Origin: DUZB01 sp964407525
GTDB lineage: Bacteria > Desulfobacterota > DSM-4660 > Desulfatiglandales > Desulfatiglandaceae
DNA: 11,969 nt
Direction of reading: 5' to 3'
NCBI GenBank assembly: GCA_964407525.1
Contig: CAYOWC010000140.1
Coordinates: 1 to 11,969, forward strand
The notes under the pieces were generated by a model. The model searched no databases, was not told where the DNA came from, and saw only the letters and a list, made by a program, of their open reading frames with translations. The position numbers and the translations under genes were made by a program. Positions 1 to 5,878 of the stretch are shown here, in pieces (the first letter of the stretch is position 1; every line of letters begins with the position of its first letter).

Positions 1-867
1 CCCGGCAAACCCAATGGACGGCGTATCGCATTTTTAGGAGACAGTTTCACCTTCGGGTTTGGCGTAAACGACCATGAAACTTTCGTACATAGGCTGAATA
101 CAAAAGAGAATGGAGATCTTTTTTTGAATTTCGCCGTTCCCGGATTCAGCACTGACCAGCAATATATCCTTCTACATGAACGAGTTTTCGATTTCTCACC
201 GGATGTTGTCGTGCTGGTTACCTATCTCGGAAACGATCTTTTTGACAATCTGCTTCCTTTCCCACTACAAGCAAACCATGGTAAACCTTTCTTCGAATTA
301 TCTGACAACGGTTTACTCCTCAAGAATTCTCCCGTTCCCCATGCAATCAAAACCAAAAAACAGTCAGCCTTCGATCTTGATCGCGTAGTCATGGGGAAAA
401 CACCCCCTCCCCGAGGTCCTTTGCGCCGACTTTTAAATAAGTCTGCGCTATTTCTAATAGTTAAACGAGCCTTCGATACAAACAACAGAGATCTCTTCCC
501 TCTTTTTGATGCACGATTTCAACAGGCCCTCAACGTCTACACGGCCCTCTTAGAACAGATAATTTTCTTATGCAAGAGCAATTCCTCCGAACTAATAGTG
601 GCTCTGATGCCCGGCAGGTCCCTTGTGGAGCGCCCGGGATCTCAATCGGCCCAGTTCCAGGAATATCTTAGGGAAAAGATTGTCGAGAAATGCAGGAAAC
701 TGAACGTCCCTTTTATAGATTTGGGGATGCACCTGAAAGCAATCCACAACGAAACGGGGGAGAGCCTCTTTCATCCCGACGAAGGCCACATGAACGCAAA
801 AGGGCATGAGGTCACCGCTGAAGCCATCCACAAACAACTGAGATTAAAATTTTCAGCAGATCCGTGA
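1..867 (+). CDS. SGNH/GDSL-family hydrolase, 5'-truncated
   Basis: The reading frame is open from base 1 and ends at the TGA at 865-867, so the N-terminus lies outside the window; an internal ATG is not a credible start because the catalytic block lies before it. The SGNH blocks are visible in order. Block I is FLGDSFTFG, with the nucleophile Ser at 43-45. Block II lies around NFAVPGFST. Block III is LGND, with Asn at 232-234. Block V is HPDEGHMN, with Asp at 778-780 and His at 787-789 (DxxH). The family contains esterases, lipases and carbohydrate deacetylases; the substrate cannot be read from this fragment. Some relatives sit in polysaccharide or O-antigen acylation loci, but the upstream context is missing here. 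The family call is firm, the specific role is unknown. Confidence 0.85.
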   Translation, partial: PGKPNGRRIAFLGDSFTFGFGVNDHETFVHRLNTKENGDLFLNFAVPGFSTDQQYILLHERVFDFSPDVVVLVTYLGNDLFDNLLPFPLQANHGKPFFELSDNGLLLKNSPVPHAIKTKKQSAFDLDRVVMGKTPPPRGPLRRLLNKSALFLIVKRAFDTNNRDLFPLFDARFQQALNVYTALLEQIIFLCKSNSSELIVALMPGRSLVERPGSQSAQFQEYLREKIVEKCRKLNVPFIDLGMHLKAIHNETGESLFHPDEGHMNAKGHEVTAEAIHKQLRLKFSADP

Positions 868-1274
868 AAGATCTAGCACCTAAAAGCGCAATCAGCCGTT
901 AGGTATTAGGTACCACCCGAATTGCCGAGGCAACGTCTCATGAGACCATTATGTCTCACTGTTGATACGATACAACCAAGAGATATTCCCTCATTTTTCC
1001 CGAAAAAGGTCCCGATCCACCAACGGTAATTGCCATAACTATTTAATATTTTGACGAAATAATTTATACCCTCGCCAATTGCAAATGTTGGCACAGAACT
1101 TGGATATAAGATAGTCATTAGTTCCGGGAGGATGTTTTTGTGATGTTTGTTTTCAATCGGATTTTCCGTTTAGAAAGAATCAGTTTTTACGACATCCTTT
1201 TGGTTCCACATTGAGGCACGGTATCCGTATAGAACGATGAAACGCACCATTACAGTTTTGGGAGGAAAATCAAG
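868..1274. other. 407-bp intergenic region without a convincing gene
   Basis: No open frame here looks coding. The 5' part holds a short degenerate heptamer array (888-915, listed separately). The rest is AT-rich and presumably contains the promoter for the downstream cluster. A sigma-54-like string, TTGGCAC at 1088-1094 with TTGG at 1100-1103, has the right spacing but GG instead of the critical -12 GC, so it is only a weak candidate. No clear sigma-70 promoter with normal spacing was found. Confidence 0.5.
888..915. repeat. Short degenerate heptamer array (GCNNTTA-like)
   Basis: Four consecutive 7-bp units read gcaatca, gccgtta, ggtatta, ggtacca. They match the GCNNTTA pattern of the array at 7998-8032 with substitutions. 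The preceding bases cctaaaagc (879-887) are also shared with the bases just before the array at 7998. I found no inverted partner array nearby, so this looks like a partial or decayed copy. Confidence 0.5.
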
Positions 1275-1478
1275 ATGAGGCCATGTGATGAAAGCATTAA
1301 GATGACTCTTGGCCTTGTAGAGCAAATGCTGGAGCTTGCTGATAAAGGGGATGTCGTTCGGGAAGACTCCGGTTGTGGAGTACTCTATGGAGTCCTAAGG
1401 GATTCAGCTTTCAAAATAAAAAAGCTGGCAGAATCTGAAAAAAATGCCCATATTCAAAAGGGATGGTGGAATGAATGA
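1275..1478 (+). CDS. Small conserved-looking protein, function unknown (67 aa)
   Basis: The ATG is preceded by a strong GGAGG at 1261-1265, nine bases upstream. The product is short, soluble and mostly helical by composition. It has an amphipathic N-terminal stretch (residues 7-25), a Cys-containing turn SGCG around Cys34, a charged helix rich in Lys and Glu (about 40-57), and ends in GWWNE. Cys4 and Cys34 are the only cysteines, so it is not a zinc ribbon. It resembles small uncharacterised proteins I associate with sulfate reducers, but I cannot name a family. It is the first gene on this strand before the redox cluster and is separated from it by a 206-bp gap holding an inverted repeat element, so co-transcription with the cluster is uncertain. 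Confidence 0.65.
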   Translation: MRPCDESIKMTLGLVEQMLELADKGDVVREDSGCGVLYGVLRDSAFKIKKLAESEKNAHIQKGWWNE

Positions 1479-1495
1479 AATGCCCGAACGTAGAG

Positions 1496-1668
1496 CAGAC
1501 CTCGTTAAGTGGTCGAGTTGATTAGTCGTTAAGTGGTTATTATTATTTGAAGTTATCCCTTTCACCTCAAAATTGGACACCCGATGGATTTGAATAGGCA
1601 ATGTGTTGATTTCACGTGCTTATTTTCCAACTCAACAACACAACCACTTAACTATTTGACGAGGTCTG
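1496..1668. repeat. Inverted-repeat element with octamer arrays at both ends
   Basis: The ends are a perfect 10-bp inverted repeat, cagacctcgt at 1496-1505 and acgaggtctg at 1659-1668. Inside the left end are four 8-bp units of AGTNGTTN type: agtggtcg, agttgatt, agtcgtta, agtggtta (1508-1539). The right end has the same kind of unit in opposite orientation (1625-1653, containing aaccacttaact). The 85-bp centre shares words with the centre of the element at 7998-8151. No open frame for a transposase is present, so it would be non-autonomous or purely structural. It lies directly upstream of the winged-helix gene. Confidence 0.6.
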
Positions 1669-1684
1669 TAGAGAGGAAAAACAC

Positions 1685-1867
1685 ATGGAAGAAAAAATAT
1701 TAGATGCAATGAAAGGTGCCGGTAAACCGGTGAGACCAGGAGATATTGCAAAGGAACTTGGCGTTGAAAGCAAAGAAATATCCAAGGCAATCAGCAGTCT
1801 TAAAAAGGAGGGAAAAATCTTTTCTCCAAAAAGGTGTTACTATTCAATAAGCGAAACGGAGGAATAA
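1685..1867 (+). CDS. Small winged-helix transcriptional regulator (60 aa)
   Basis: The protein is a single winged-helix unit: helix 1 (about 2-10), helix 2 within PGDIAKEL (18-25), a recognition helix from Ser29 to Glu42, and a beta wing around KIFSPKRCYYSI (44-55). This fits the MarR/ArsR/TrmB-like fold reduced to the DNA-binding core, with no separate sensor domain. The ATG follows an AGAGG Shine-Dalgarno at 1672-1676. The stop codon abuts the next ATG (taaatg), so it is translationally linked to the rubredoxin that follows and is the obvious candidate regulator of the cluster. The one cysteine, Cys51, lies in the wing and could be redox sensitive; that is speculation. The fold is well supported, target and signal are unknown. 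Confidence 0.75.
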   Translation: MEEKILDAMKGAGKPVRPGDIAKELGVESKEISKAISSLKKEGKIFSPKRCYYSISETEE

Positions 1868-2074
1868 ATGGCACAACCTGAAGAGATGTGGCAATGCCAG
1901 ACAACGAATTGTGGGTATATTTACAATCCCGATAAAGGAGACCGCAAAGGAAAGATCACTAAAGGAACTGCTTTTGAGGATCTTCCGGAAGATTGGAAAT
2001 GTCCCGTTTGTGGAGCAAGCAAAAAGGCATTTAAACCGCTTGGCGGTCCAGGTTCTGTAGCAGCTGGTCATTGA
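1868..2074 (+). CDS. Rubredoxin with CX4C first knuckle (Rd-2 type)
   Basis: This 68-aa protein is a rubredoxin: a one-iron FeCys4 electron carrier of the cytoplasm. Iron ligands are Cys10, Cys15, Cys45 and Cys48. The second knuckle is canonical (CPVCG, preceded by Trp43), and GTAFEDLP in the middle is typical. The first knuckle is CQTTNCGY, with four residues between the cysteines instead of two. A rubredoxin with this kind of insertion was described from Desulfovibrio desulfuricans 27774 (Rd-2), and the present protein appears to belong to that group. A short tail rich in Gly and Ala follows the core. The start is fixed by GGAGG just before the ATG and by direct abutment to the winged-helix gene. 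It probably donates electrons to rubrerythrin, desulfoferrodoxin or the flavodiiron protein encoded downstream. Confidence 0.9.
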   Translation: MAQPEEMWQCQTTNCGYIYNPDKGDRKGKITKGTAFEDLPEDWKCPVCGASKKAFKPLGGPGSVAAGH

Positions 2075-2103
2075 TAAACGGTACCCTGATGAAAGAAGAT
2101 GCG

Positions 2104-2304
2104 ATGACCGCAAGTAAATGGAAAAAAGTACACCAGTACAAATGCCCGTGCGGTTACGCCTATGAACCTGAAAAAGGGGATGAAAACAAAGGCTGGAAAC
2201 CAGGGACACCATTTGAGGAACTGCCCGAGCAACTGACCTGCCCCGTATGCCAGAGAGCTAAAATGCATTTCAGGGAAAAACGTTTTTCCGTCCCTGCAAA
2301 ATAA
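2104..2304 (+). CDS. Rubredoxin with CXC first knuckle
   Basis: This 66-aa rubredoxin has ligands Cys14, Cys16, Cys46 and Cys49. The first knuckle is YKCPCGY, with only one residue between the cysteines; the usual motif is CxxCGY. The rest is normal: YEPEKGD, a GTPFEELP segment and CPVC. The conserved Trp before the second knuckle is replaced by Leu44, and the residue after CPVC is Gln instead of Gly. Start choice: an AGAAG stretch lies 7-10 bases upstream of the ATG at 2104; the in-frame ATG at 2089 would add five residues and is possible. It lies 29 bp after the CX4C rubredoxin. It could still bind iron in altered geometry, or bind zinc. Family call firm, redox behaviour unknown. Confidence 0.85.
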   Translation: MTASKWKKVHQYKCPCGYAYEPEKGDENKGWKPGTPFEELPEQLTCPVCQRAKMHFREKRFSVPAK

Positions 2305-2348
2305 ATCTGGGAACCATGGTTAACTTTACAATCCAGGAGGAATTCATT

Positions 2349-2921
2349 ATGAATTTAAAAGGCAGCCAAACTGAAATCAACCTGCTCACTGCGTTTGCAG
2401 GAGAATCACAGGCAAGGAATAGATATACCTATTTCGCAAGTAAGGCAAAAAAAGAAGGATTGGTACAGATATCCGCCATTTTTGAAGAAACGGCGAACCA
2501 GGAAAAAGAACACGCCAAACGGCTCTTCAAATTTCTGGAAGGTGGGGAAGTGAGTATTACCGCAGCCTTCCCAGCCGGTGTCATCGGGACAACCCTCGAA
2601 AACCTCAAGGAATCTGCTGCAGGTGAAAATTTCGAACACACGGAGATGTATCCGGAATTTGCAAAAACCGCCAAAAAGGAAGGGTTTGAGGAAATCGCTG
2701 TTGTCTTTCAATCTATTGCTGTAGCGGAAAAACAGCATGAAAAGAGGTACAATGATCTGGCGGCAAATATTGCCGCAGACAGGGTTTTCAAAAAAGATGC
2801 AGCAGTCGTATGGAGATGCAGAAATTGCGGATACATCCATACAGCAAAAGAAGCACCAAACACCTGTCCGGCCTGTGCTCATCCCCAAGCATATTTTGAA
2901 GAGCTGGGTGAGAATTATTAA
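2349..2921 (+). CDS. rbr: Rubrerythrin
   Basis: Rubrerythrin is a cytoplasmic non-haem di-iron peroxidase that reduces hydrogen peroxide to water with electrons from rubredoxin. The 190-aa product has the full classical layout. The four-helix ferritin-like domain carries diiron ligands at Glu19, Glu52, His55, Glu93, Glu96, Glu127 and His130 (two ExxH motifs). A C-terminal rubredoxin-like domain follows with Cys157, Cys160, Cys173 and Cys176, ending in the typical AHPQAYFE. The start at 2349 is chosen because AGGAGG lies eight bases upstream; an earlier in-frame ATG at 2316 would place this ribosome site inside the gene. The length agrees with Desulfovibrio rubrerythrin (about 191 aa). It sits between the two atypical rubredoxins and desulfoferrodoxin. 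Confidence 0.97.
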   Translation: MNLKGSQTEINLLTAFAGESQARNRYTYFASKAKKEGLVQISAIFEETANQEKEHAKRLFKFLEGGEVSITAAFPAGVIGTTLENLKESAAGENFEHTEMYPEFAKTAKKEGFEEIAVVFQSIAVAEKQHEKRYNDLAANIAADRVFKKDAAVVWRCRNCGYIHTAKEAPNTCPACAHPQAYFEELGENY

Positions 2922-2926
2922 TTGTT

Positions 2927-2961
2927 TCTAAAAACCTCAAAATTTTTAATCATTTTTTAGA
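2927..2961. promoter_or_regulatory. AT-rich inverted repeat between rbr and dfx
   Basis: The arms TCTAAAAA (2927-2934) and TTTTTAGA (2954-2961) are perfect inverted repeats around a 19-bp centre. The right arm runs into the desulfoferrodoxin Shine-Dalgarno (aaggag, 2961-2966). It could be a weak hairpin affecting translation, an mRNA processing site, or an operator. It lacks the GC-rich stem of an intrinsic terminator. No function can be assigned from sequence alone. Confidence 0.3.
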
Positions 2962-2972
2962 AGGAGAATATC

Positions 2973-3347
2973 ATGGCTGAAAGACTGGAAGTGTATAAAT
3001 GTGAAACGTGTGGAAACATCATCGAAGTATTACATGGCGCCGGTGGAGAACTCGTCTGCTGCGGCAGTCCGATGGTTCTTCAGGTTGAAAACACCGTTGA
3101 CGCAGCCAAAGAGAAGCACGTACCGGTTGTGGAAAAAATCGATGGCGGATACCAGGTTAAAGTAGGCAGTGCTGCCCATCCGATGGAGGAAAAACATTTT
3201 ATCGAATGGATAGAACTGATTGCTGATGGTAAATCCTACACCCAGTTCCTGAATCCCGGAGATGCACCTGAAGCCACTTTCAAGATTGATGCTGATAGCG
3301 TAACCGCCAGAGAATATTGTACGATTCATGGACAGTGGAAAAACTAA
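2973..3347 (+). CDS. dfx: Desulfoferrodoxin (two-iron superoxide reductase)
   Basis: Desulfoferrodoxin reduces superoxide to hydrogen peroxide without making oxygen. All metal ligands are present at the standard numbering. Centre I (FeCys4, desulforedoxin-like domain, residues 1-36) uses Cys10, Cys13, Cys29 and Cys30. Centre II, the catalytic Fe(His)4Cys site, uses His49, His69, His75, Cys116 and His119. The catalytic-loop Glu47 and Lys48 are also present. At 124 aa the length is typical of class I enzymes such as those of Desulfovibrio. An aaggag Shine-Dalgarno (2961-2966) supports the ATG. It lies 51 bp after rubrerythrin, which would remove the peroxide it produces. There is no signal peptide, so the protein is cytoplasmic. 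Confidence 0.97.
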   Translation: MAERLEVYKCETCGNIIEVLHGAGGELVCCGSPMVLQVENTVDAAKEKHVPVVEKIDGGYQVKVGSAAHPMEEKHFIEWIELIADGKSYTQFLNPGDAPEATFKIDADSVTAREYCTIHGQWKN

Positions 3348-3372
3348 TCCACGATTGTAAGGAGAATGACAC

Positions 3373-3528
3373 ATGGGAGAATGGAAATGTAAAGAGTGCG
3401 GGTACAGCCTTCAGGCAGATGTACCACCTGAAGAATGCCCCTCCTGTAAACAAAAATGTGAGTTTCTTGATGTTGCCTGCTATATTCCTGACTGCGGTGC
3501 GACAGGGCAGGATCCCAGGCTGAAATAG
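3373..3528 (+). CDS. Small rubredoxin-like/zinc-ribbon protein (51 aa)
   Basis: This short frame has a clear aaggag site about eight bases before the ATG and starts 25 bp after the desulfoferrodoxin stop. It opens with a rubredoxin-like knuckle WKCKECGY (Cys6, Cys9) and a second pair CPSC (Cys22, Cys25), close to the C-terminal domain layout of rubrerythrin. A further group follows: Cys29, Cys36 and Cys41, in a tail that ends GATGQDPRLK. The seven cysteines could hold one FeCys4 or zinc site plus extra ligands. Its position inside the defence cluster suggests a role in electron transfer or as a partner of rubrerythrin or desulfoferrodoxin, but no function is established from the sequence. Confidence 0.8.
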   Translation: MGEWKCKECGYSLQADVPPEECPSCKQKCEFLDVACYIPDCGATGQDPRLK

Positions 3529-3556
3529 GATTTCCGCGAAAACTGGAGGTTGCAGA

Positions 3557-3739
3557 ATGTCTCAAAAAAAATATAATGTAAAGGCCGAATGCCCGCAATG
3601 TGCCTGTGGGAGCATTAGCCATATCAGCCCCGAAGCAATGAGAGAGAAATTTATCGGAGATGAAAAAGAAATCGATATCCTCTGTCCCATGTGCGGCACA
3701 AAACATAAAGGGCATCTAGAAGAAGACAAAGTTGAATAG
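3557..3739 (+). CDS. Small zinc-ribbon protein (60 aa)
   Basis: The start is supported by GGAGG upstream in the gap after the 51-aa gene. Two cysteine knuckles are visible: CPQC (Cys12, Cys15, with an extra Cys17) and CPMCG (Cys43, Cys46), about 27 residues apart. Between them is a charged segment rich in Glu and Lys. The spacing fits a zinc ribbon better than a rubredoxin, because no aromatic GY/DP core is present. It has no transmembrane segment or signal peptide. It is followed after 15 bp by the flavodoxin gene. Function unknown; a role linked to its redox neighbours is only inferred from position. Confidence 0.75.
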   Translation: MSQKKYNVKAECPQCACGSISHISPEAMREKFIGDEKEIDILCPMCGTKHKGHLEEDKVE

Positions 3740-3754
3740 ACCAGGAGGTCAAGG

Positions 3755-4192
3755 ATGAAAAAGGTACTGATAGTATATTCCACCAGAAGCGGCGCGACGA
3801 AAAAAATCGCTGACCTGATAGGAGAGGGAATCCGTTTTGAAGGGCTTGAAGCTGAACTGAAGAACGGGTCCGGGATCAAAAAAGAAAGCGACCTTCAGGG
3901 ATATGATGGGTATATTTTCGGATCAGCTACTTATCATGGTGAAATGATCCAGGCGATGAAGGGAATTTTATTCCTGGCCGAGAAAGCAGGTCTTGAAGGT
4001 AAAGTAGGCGGTTCGTTTGGTGCATTCGGATGGAGTGGAGAAGCTCCGGGGCGCATTTTTGATACCATGAAAAACATTTTCAAAATGGAAATGGTAGGGG
4101 GCCCTCTGCGGCTTAAATCCGCAAACCTTGGAGGCGGATCGCAAATGGCGCAGGATTATGGACGTGAAATCGCAAAAAAGGTGAACGGTTAG
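3755..4192 (+). CDS. Flavodoxin
   Basis: This 145-aa single-domain protein has the flavodoxin fold, an FMN-binding low-potential electron carrier. The N-terminal strand KKVLIVYS leads into the phosphate-binding loop TRSGATK (about residues 10-16). A second FMN-contact region lies around FGSATYHGEM, and a third at GAFGWSGEA. The last motif closely matches the C-terminal flavodoxin domain of the flavodiiron protein in this window (SYGWSGEA), so the two domains belong to the same branch. A strong AGGAGG site precedes the ATG. It is likely an alternative electron carrier to rubredoxin within the cluster. Redox partner not shown by sequence. Confidence 0.92.
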   Translation: MKKVLIVYSTRSGATKKIADLIGEGIRFEGLEAELKNGSGIKKESDLQGYDGYIFGSATYHGEMIQAMKGILFLAEKAGLEGKVGGSFGAFGWSGEAPGRIFDTMKNIFKMEMVGGPLRLKSANLGGGSQMAQDYGREIAKKVNG

Positions 4193-4250
4193 GAACAAGA
4201 GCGGAAGACTCAAAATTTCTTTCATTAGATCAATGCCAACATTCACACCC

Positions 4251-4300
4251 GCCCCTGGTGCTGCAATAAAATGAACCATTTTTTTTGTAGCACCGGGTGC
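4251..4300 (+). other. Imperfect hairpin upstream of zinc-ribbon gene
   Basis: Bases 4251-4262 can pair with 4289-4300: GGTGCT with AGCACC perfectly, then a G-T wobble, two G-C pairs, one mismatch and two more pairs. The 26-nt loop contains eight T residues. Because the T-run is in the loop and not after the stem, it is not a standard terminator. It lies in the 128-bp gap between flavodoxin and the next gene, just before that gene's AAGGAGG, so it might control translation or stabilise mRNA. Confidence 0.35.
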
Positions 4301-4320
4301 ATAAATCAAGGAGGATTGCC

Positions 4321-4506
4321 ATGACAACACCACAACACTGCCCCGGATGGGAACAATTTAAAGATCTGAAAGCTTTTTCGTGCGAATGCCCCAGCTGCGG
4401 AGAAAAAAAAGAGATCTTTTCAGACGAGTTTGATAAAACACATACCTGTTCGGCATGTGGGAAGGAAATCGACTTCACAAAGTGTACACTGGACGCAGGA
4501 GTTTAG
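4321..4506 (+). CDS. Small zinc-ribbon protein (61 aa)
   Basis: The ATG at 4321 is chosen because AAGGAGG lies just upstream; an earlier in-frame ATG at 4297 would swallow that site. The zinc-ribbon pairs are CPSCG (Cys23, Cys26) and CSACG (Cys43, Cys46), 17 residues apart. Cys7, Cys21 and Cys55 are extra. The N-terminal part reads CPGWEQFKDLKAF and the centre is acidic (EIFSDEFDK). It looks like a conserved single-ribbon protein of anaerobes, but I cannot attach a function. It is followed after 34 bp by a DUF4177-like gene. Confidence 0.78.
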   Translation: MTTPQHCPGWEQFKDLKAFSCECPSCGEKKEIFSDEFDKTHTCSACGKEIDFTKCTLDAGV

Positions 4507-4540
4507 AAAGATCTCAACCGGATCTGAGGATTGGTTCACA

Positions 4541-4777
4541 ATGCAATTTGAATATGAAATAACAAAATACCCGGCTGAGGAATTCACCCAACTCATCTAT
4601 TTCTGCACGGAAGCAGGAGAGTGTAAATTCCATGAACTGCCTCCGGATCAGACAAAGGCTCTCGAGAACGTGCTCAATGAGAGAGGCGTCCTTGGATGGG
4701 AAATGGGCCAGATGTTTATCAGCAACGAAGGAATTATTATTATCTGGAAAAGGCTTCTGGAAAGCGTAGGTCGATAA
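4541..4777 (+). CDS. DUF4177-like small protein (78 aa)
   Basis: The ATG is preceded by GAGGA at 4526-4530. The product opens with a beta-type segment (QFEYEITKYP), then has a helical stretch leading to LNERGVLGWEMGQMF and a hydrophobic strand EGIIIIWKRLL. The pattern Gly-Trp-Glu followed by a strand ending in WKR is characteristic of DUF4177-type proteins, whose role is unknown. The cysteines (Cys22 and Cys28) are not arranged as a metal knuckle. Its stop overlaps the Shine-Dalgarno of the next gene, suggesting co-translation with the flavoprotein/ArsC fusion. Family assignment by pattern only. Confidence 0.7.
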   Translation: MQFEYEITKYPAEEFTQLIYFCTEAGECKFHELPPDQTKALENVLNERGVLGWEMGQMFISNEGIIIIWKRLLESVGR

Positions 4778-4787
4778 GGATATCACC

Positions 4788-5756
4788 ATGTTTATACTTG
4801 GTTTACAGGGAAGTCCACGGCTTAAAGGAAATACAAGCATCCTGCTTGAACAGTTTCTTGATCAAGCTCGAAGTCTCGGAGCCAATACACAAACCATTCA
4901 TGCAGCAAACAAAAACATCCTGCCATGCAAAGAGTGCGGGACCTGCGAAAGAAAAGGATTCTGCCCTATTGATGACGATATGCAGGGGATTTATCCTCTT
5001 CTGTGGCAGGCTGACCTCATCGTCATGGCCACACCCATATTCTTTTATGGCGCCACAGCACAACTTAAAGCGCTCATTGACCGGTCCCAAGCCCTCTGGT
5101 CGAGGAAATATGTCCTCGGGGTTTCAGATCCCGGCAGAATATGGCGTAAGGGCGCCCTTCTCGCTGTAGGTGCTACGAAAGGAAAGAATCTTTTTGAAGG
5201 GGTAACCCTGACTGCAAAATACTTTTTTGACGCGGTTGGTGCGGAGTATACAGACGAACTTACTTATAAACAGATTGAAGCCTCAGGGGATATAAAATCC
5301 CATTCTACTGCTTTAAATGACGCAAAAGAGATGGGACAACGCCTGGCAACCCCTTTTTTGAAAAGAAGAAAGATCCTCTTTCTGTGCAACGAAAATGCAT
5401 GCCGAAGCCAAATGGCCGGGGCCTTTGCAAGGAATTATGCGGGGGATCGCGTGGAAGCGCTCAGCGCTGGAAGCACGCCCGCACCGGAAATCAATCCCAT
5501 GATGAAAGGGGTCATGCATGAGAAGAAAATCGACATGGCCTACCTGACACCAAAACCTATTGAATCCGTTTCTTTTTCGTCAAAGCCGGATCTGATCGTT
5601 TCGATGGGTTGTGGAGATAGATGCCCAAATTACCCTGAAGTTCCCCTTGAAGAATGGCATCTGGAAGATCCTGCGGGAAAAACAGAATCGTTTATGCGAG
5701 ACATCAGGGACGAAATAGAAAAACGGGTCATGACTCTTATTGACGAGAAATGTTAA
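4788..5756 (+). CDS. Iron-sulfur flavoprotein / ArsC-type reductase fusion
   Basis: One uninterrupted 322-aa frame joins two recognisable domains. Residues 1 to about 190 form an NADPH-dependent FMN reductase/iron-sulfur flavoprotein domain: GLQGSPRLKGNTS is the FMN phosphate loop. Cys47, Cys50, Cys53 and Cys59 (CX2CX2CX5C) match the compact 4Fe-4S motif of Isf proteins, and ATPIFFYG is the second flavin contact. Residues about 195-322 form a low-molecular-weight phosphatase-like ArsC domain: CNENACR gives the CX5R loop (Cys200, Arg206). GCGDRC supplies the resolving pair (Cys275, Cys279), and LEDPAG carries the general acid Asp. Known ArsC enzymes reduce arsenate with thioredoxin; here the flavin/Fe-S part could supply the electrons. 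No other arsenic genes are near. The start is supported by AAGGA before the ATG. Domain calls firm, substrate unproven. Confidence 0.88.
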   Translation: MFILGLQGSPRLKGNTSILLEQFLDQARSLGANTQTIHAANKNILPCKECGTCERKGFCPIDDDMQGIYPLLWQADLIVMATPIFFYGATAQLKALIDRSQALWSRKYVLGVSDPGRIWRKGALLAVGATKGKNLFEGVTLTAKYFFDAVGAEYTDELTYKQIEASGDIKSHSTALNDAKEMGQRLATPFLKRRKILFLCNENACRSQMAGAFARNYAGDRVEALSAGSTPAPEINPMMKGVMHEKKIDMAYLTPKPIESVSFSSKPDLIVSMGCGDRCPNYPEVPLEEWHLEDPAGKTESFMRDIRDEIEKRVMTLIDEKC

Positions 5757-5878
5757 GACCATTTTACATTTTAACCTTTAAAAAAATGACCGATTATGTT
5801 TTGTAAAGACCTGACCTCGGAATGGCCGGGGTTTAGGGGATTCAATTTTTTTGAGGAACATCTATGGAGGAGAATATT
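5757..5878 (+). promoter_or_regulatory. Gap before rubredoxin-ROO pair; possible internal promoter
   Basis: This 122-bp gap is one of the longer ones within the cluster. It includes TTTAAC followed 17 bases later by ATTATG, a poor sigma-70 match, and a short GC-rich hairpin (CCTCGG with CCGGGG around 5815-5831). It could carry a separate promoter for the rubredoxin and oxygen reductase genes. The evidence is weak and no known operator is visible. Confidence 0.25.

Noticed and set aside
1088..1103. Sigma-54 promoter
   Set aside because: TTGGCAC and the spacing fit, but the -12 element reads GG where GC is essential, so it is not called as a feature.
906..1118. Minus-strand 70-aa frame in the intergenic region
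   Set aside because: No ribosome site, no domain-like composition, and part of it is repeat sequence.
1143..1214. Possible 23-residue peptide with GGGAGG upstream
   Set aside because: The spacing to the start is too long and nothing in the product supports a real gene.
2071..2103. TTG start for the second rubredoxin
   Set aside because: It would overlap the end of the previous gene and has no ribosome site; ATG at 2104 or 2089 is more likely.
2316..2348. Earlier in-frame ATG for rubrerythrin
   Set aside because: It lacks a ribosome site, while AGGAGG stands eight bases before the ATG at 2349, whose product matches the standard rubrerythrin N-terminus.
4297..4320. Earlier ATG for the 61-aa zinc-ribbon protein
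   Set aside because: The AAGGAGG site would lie inside the gene; it points to the ATG at 4321.
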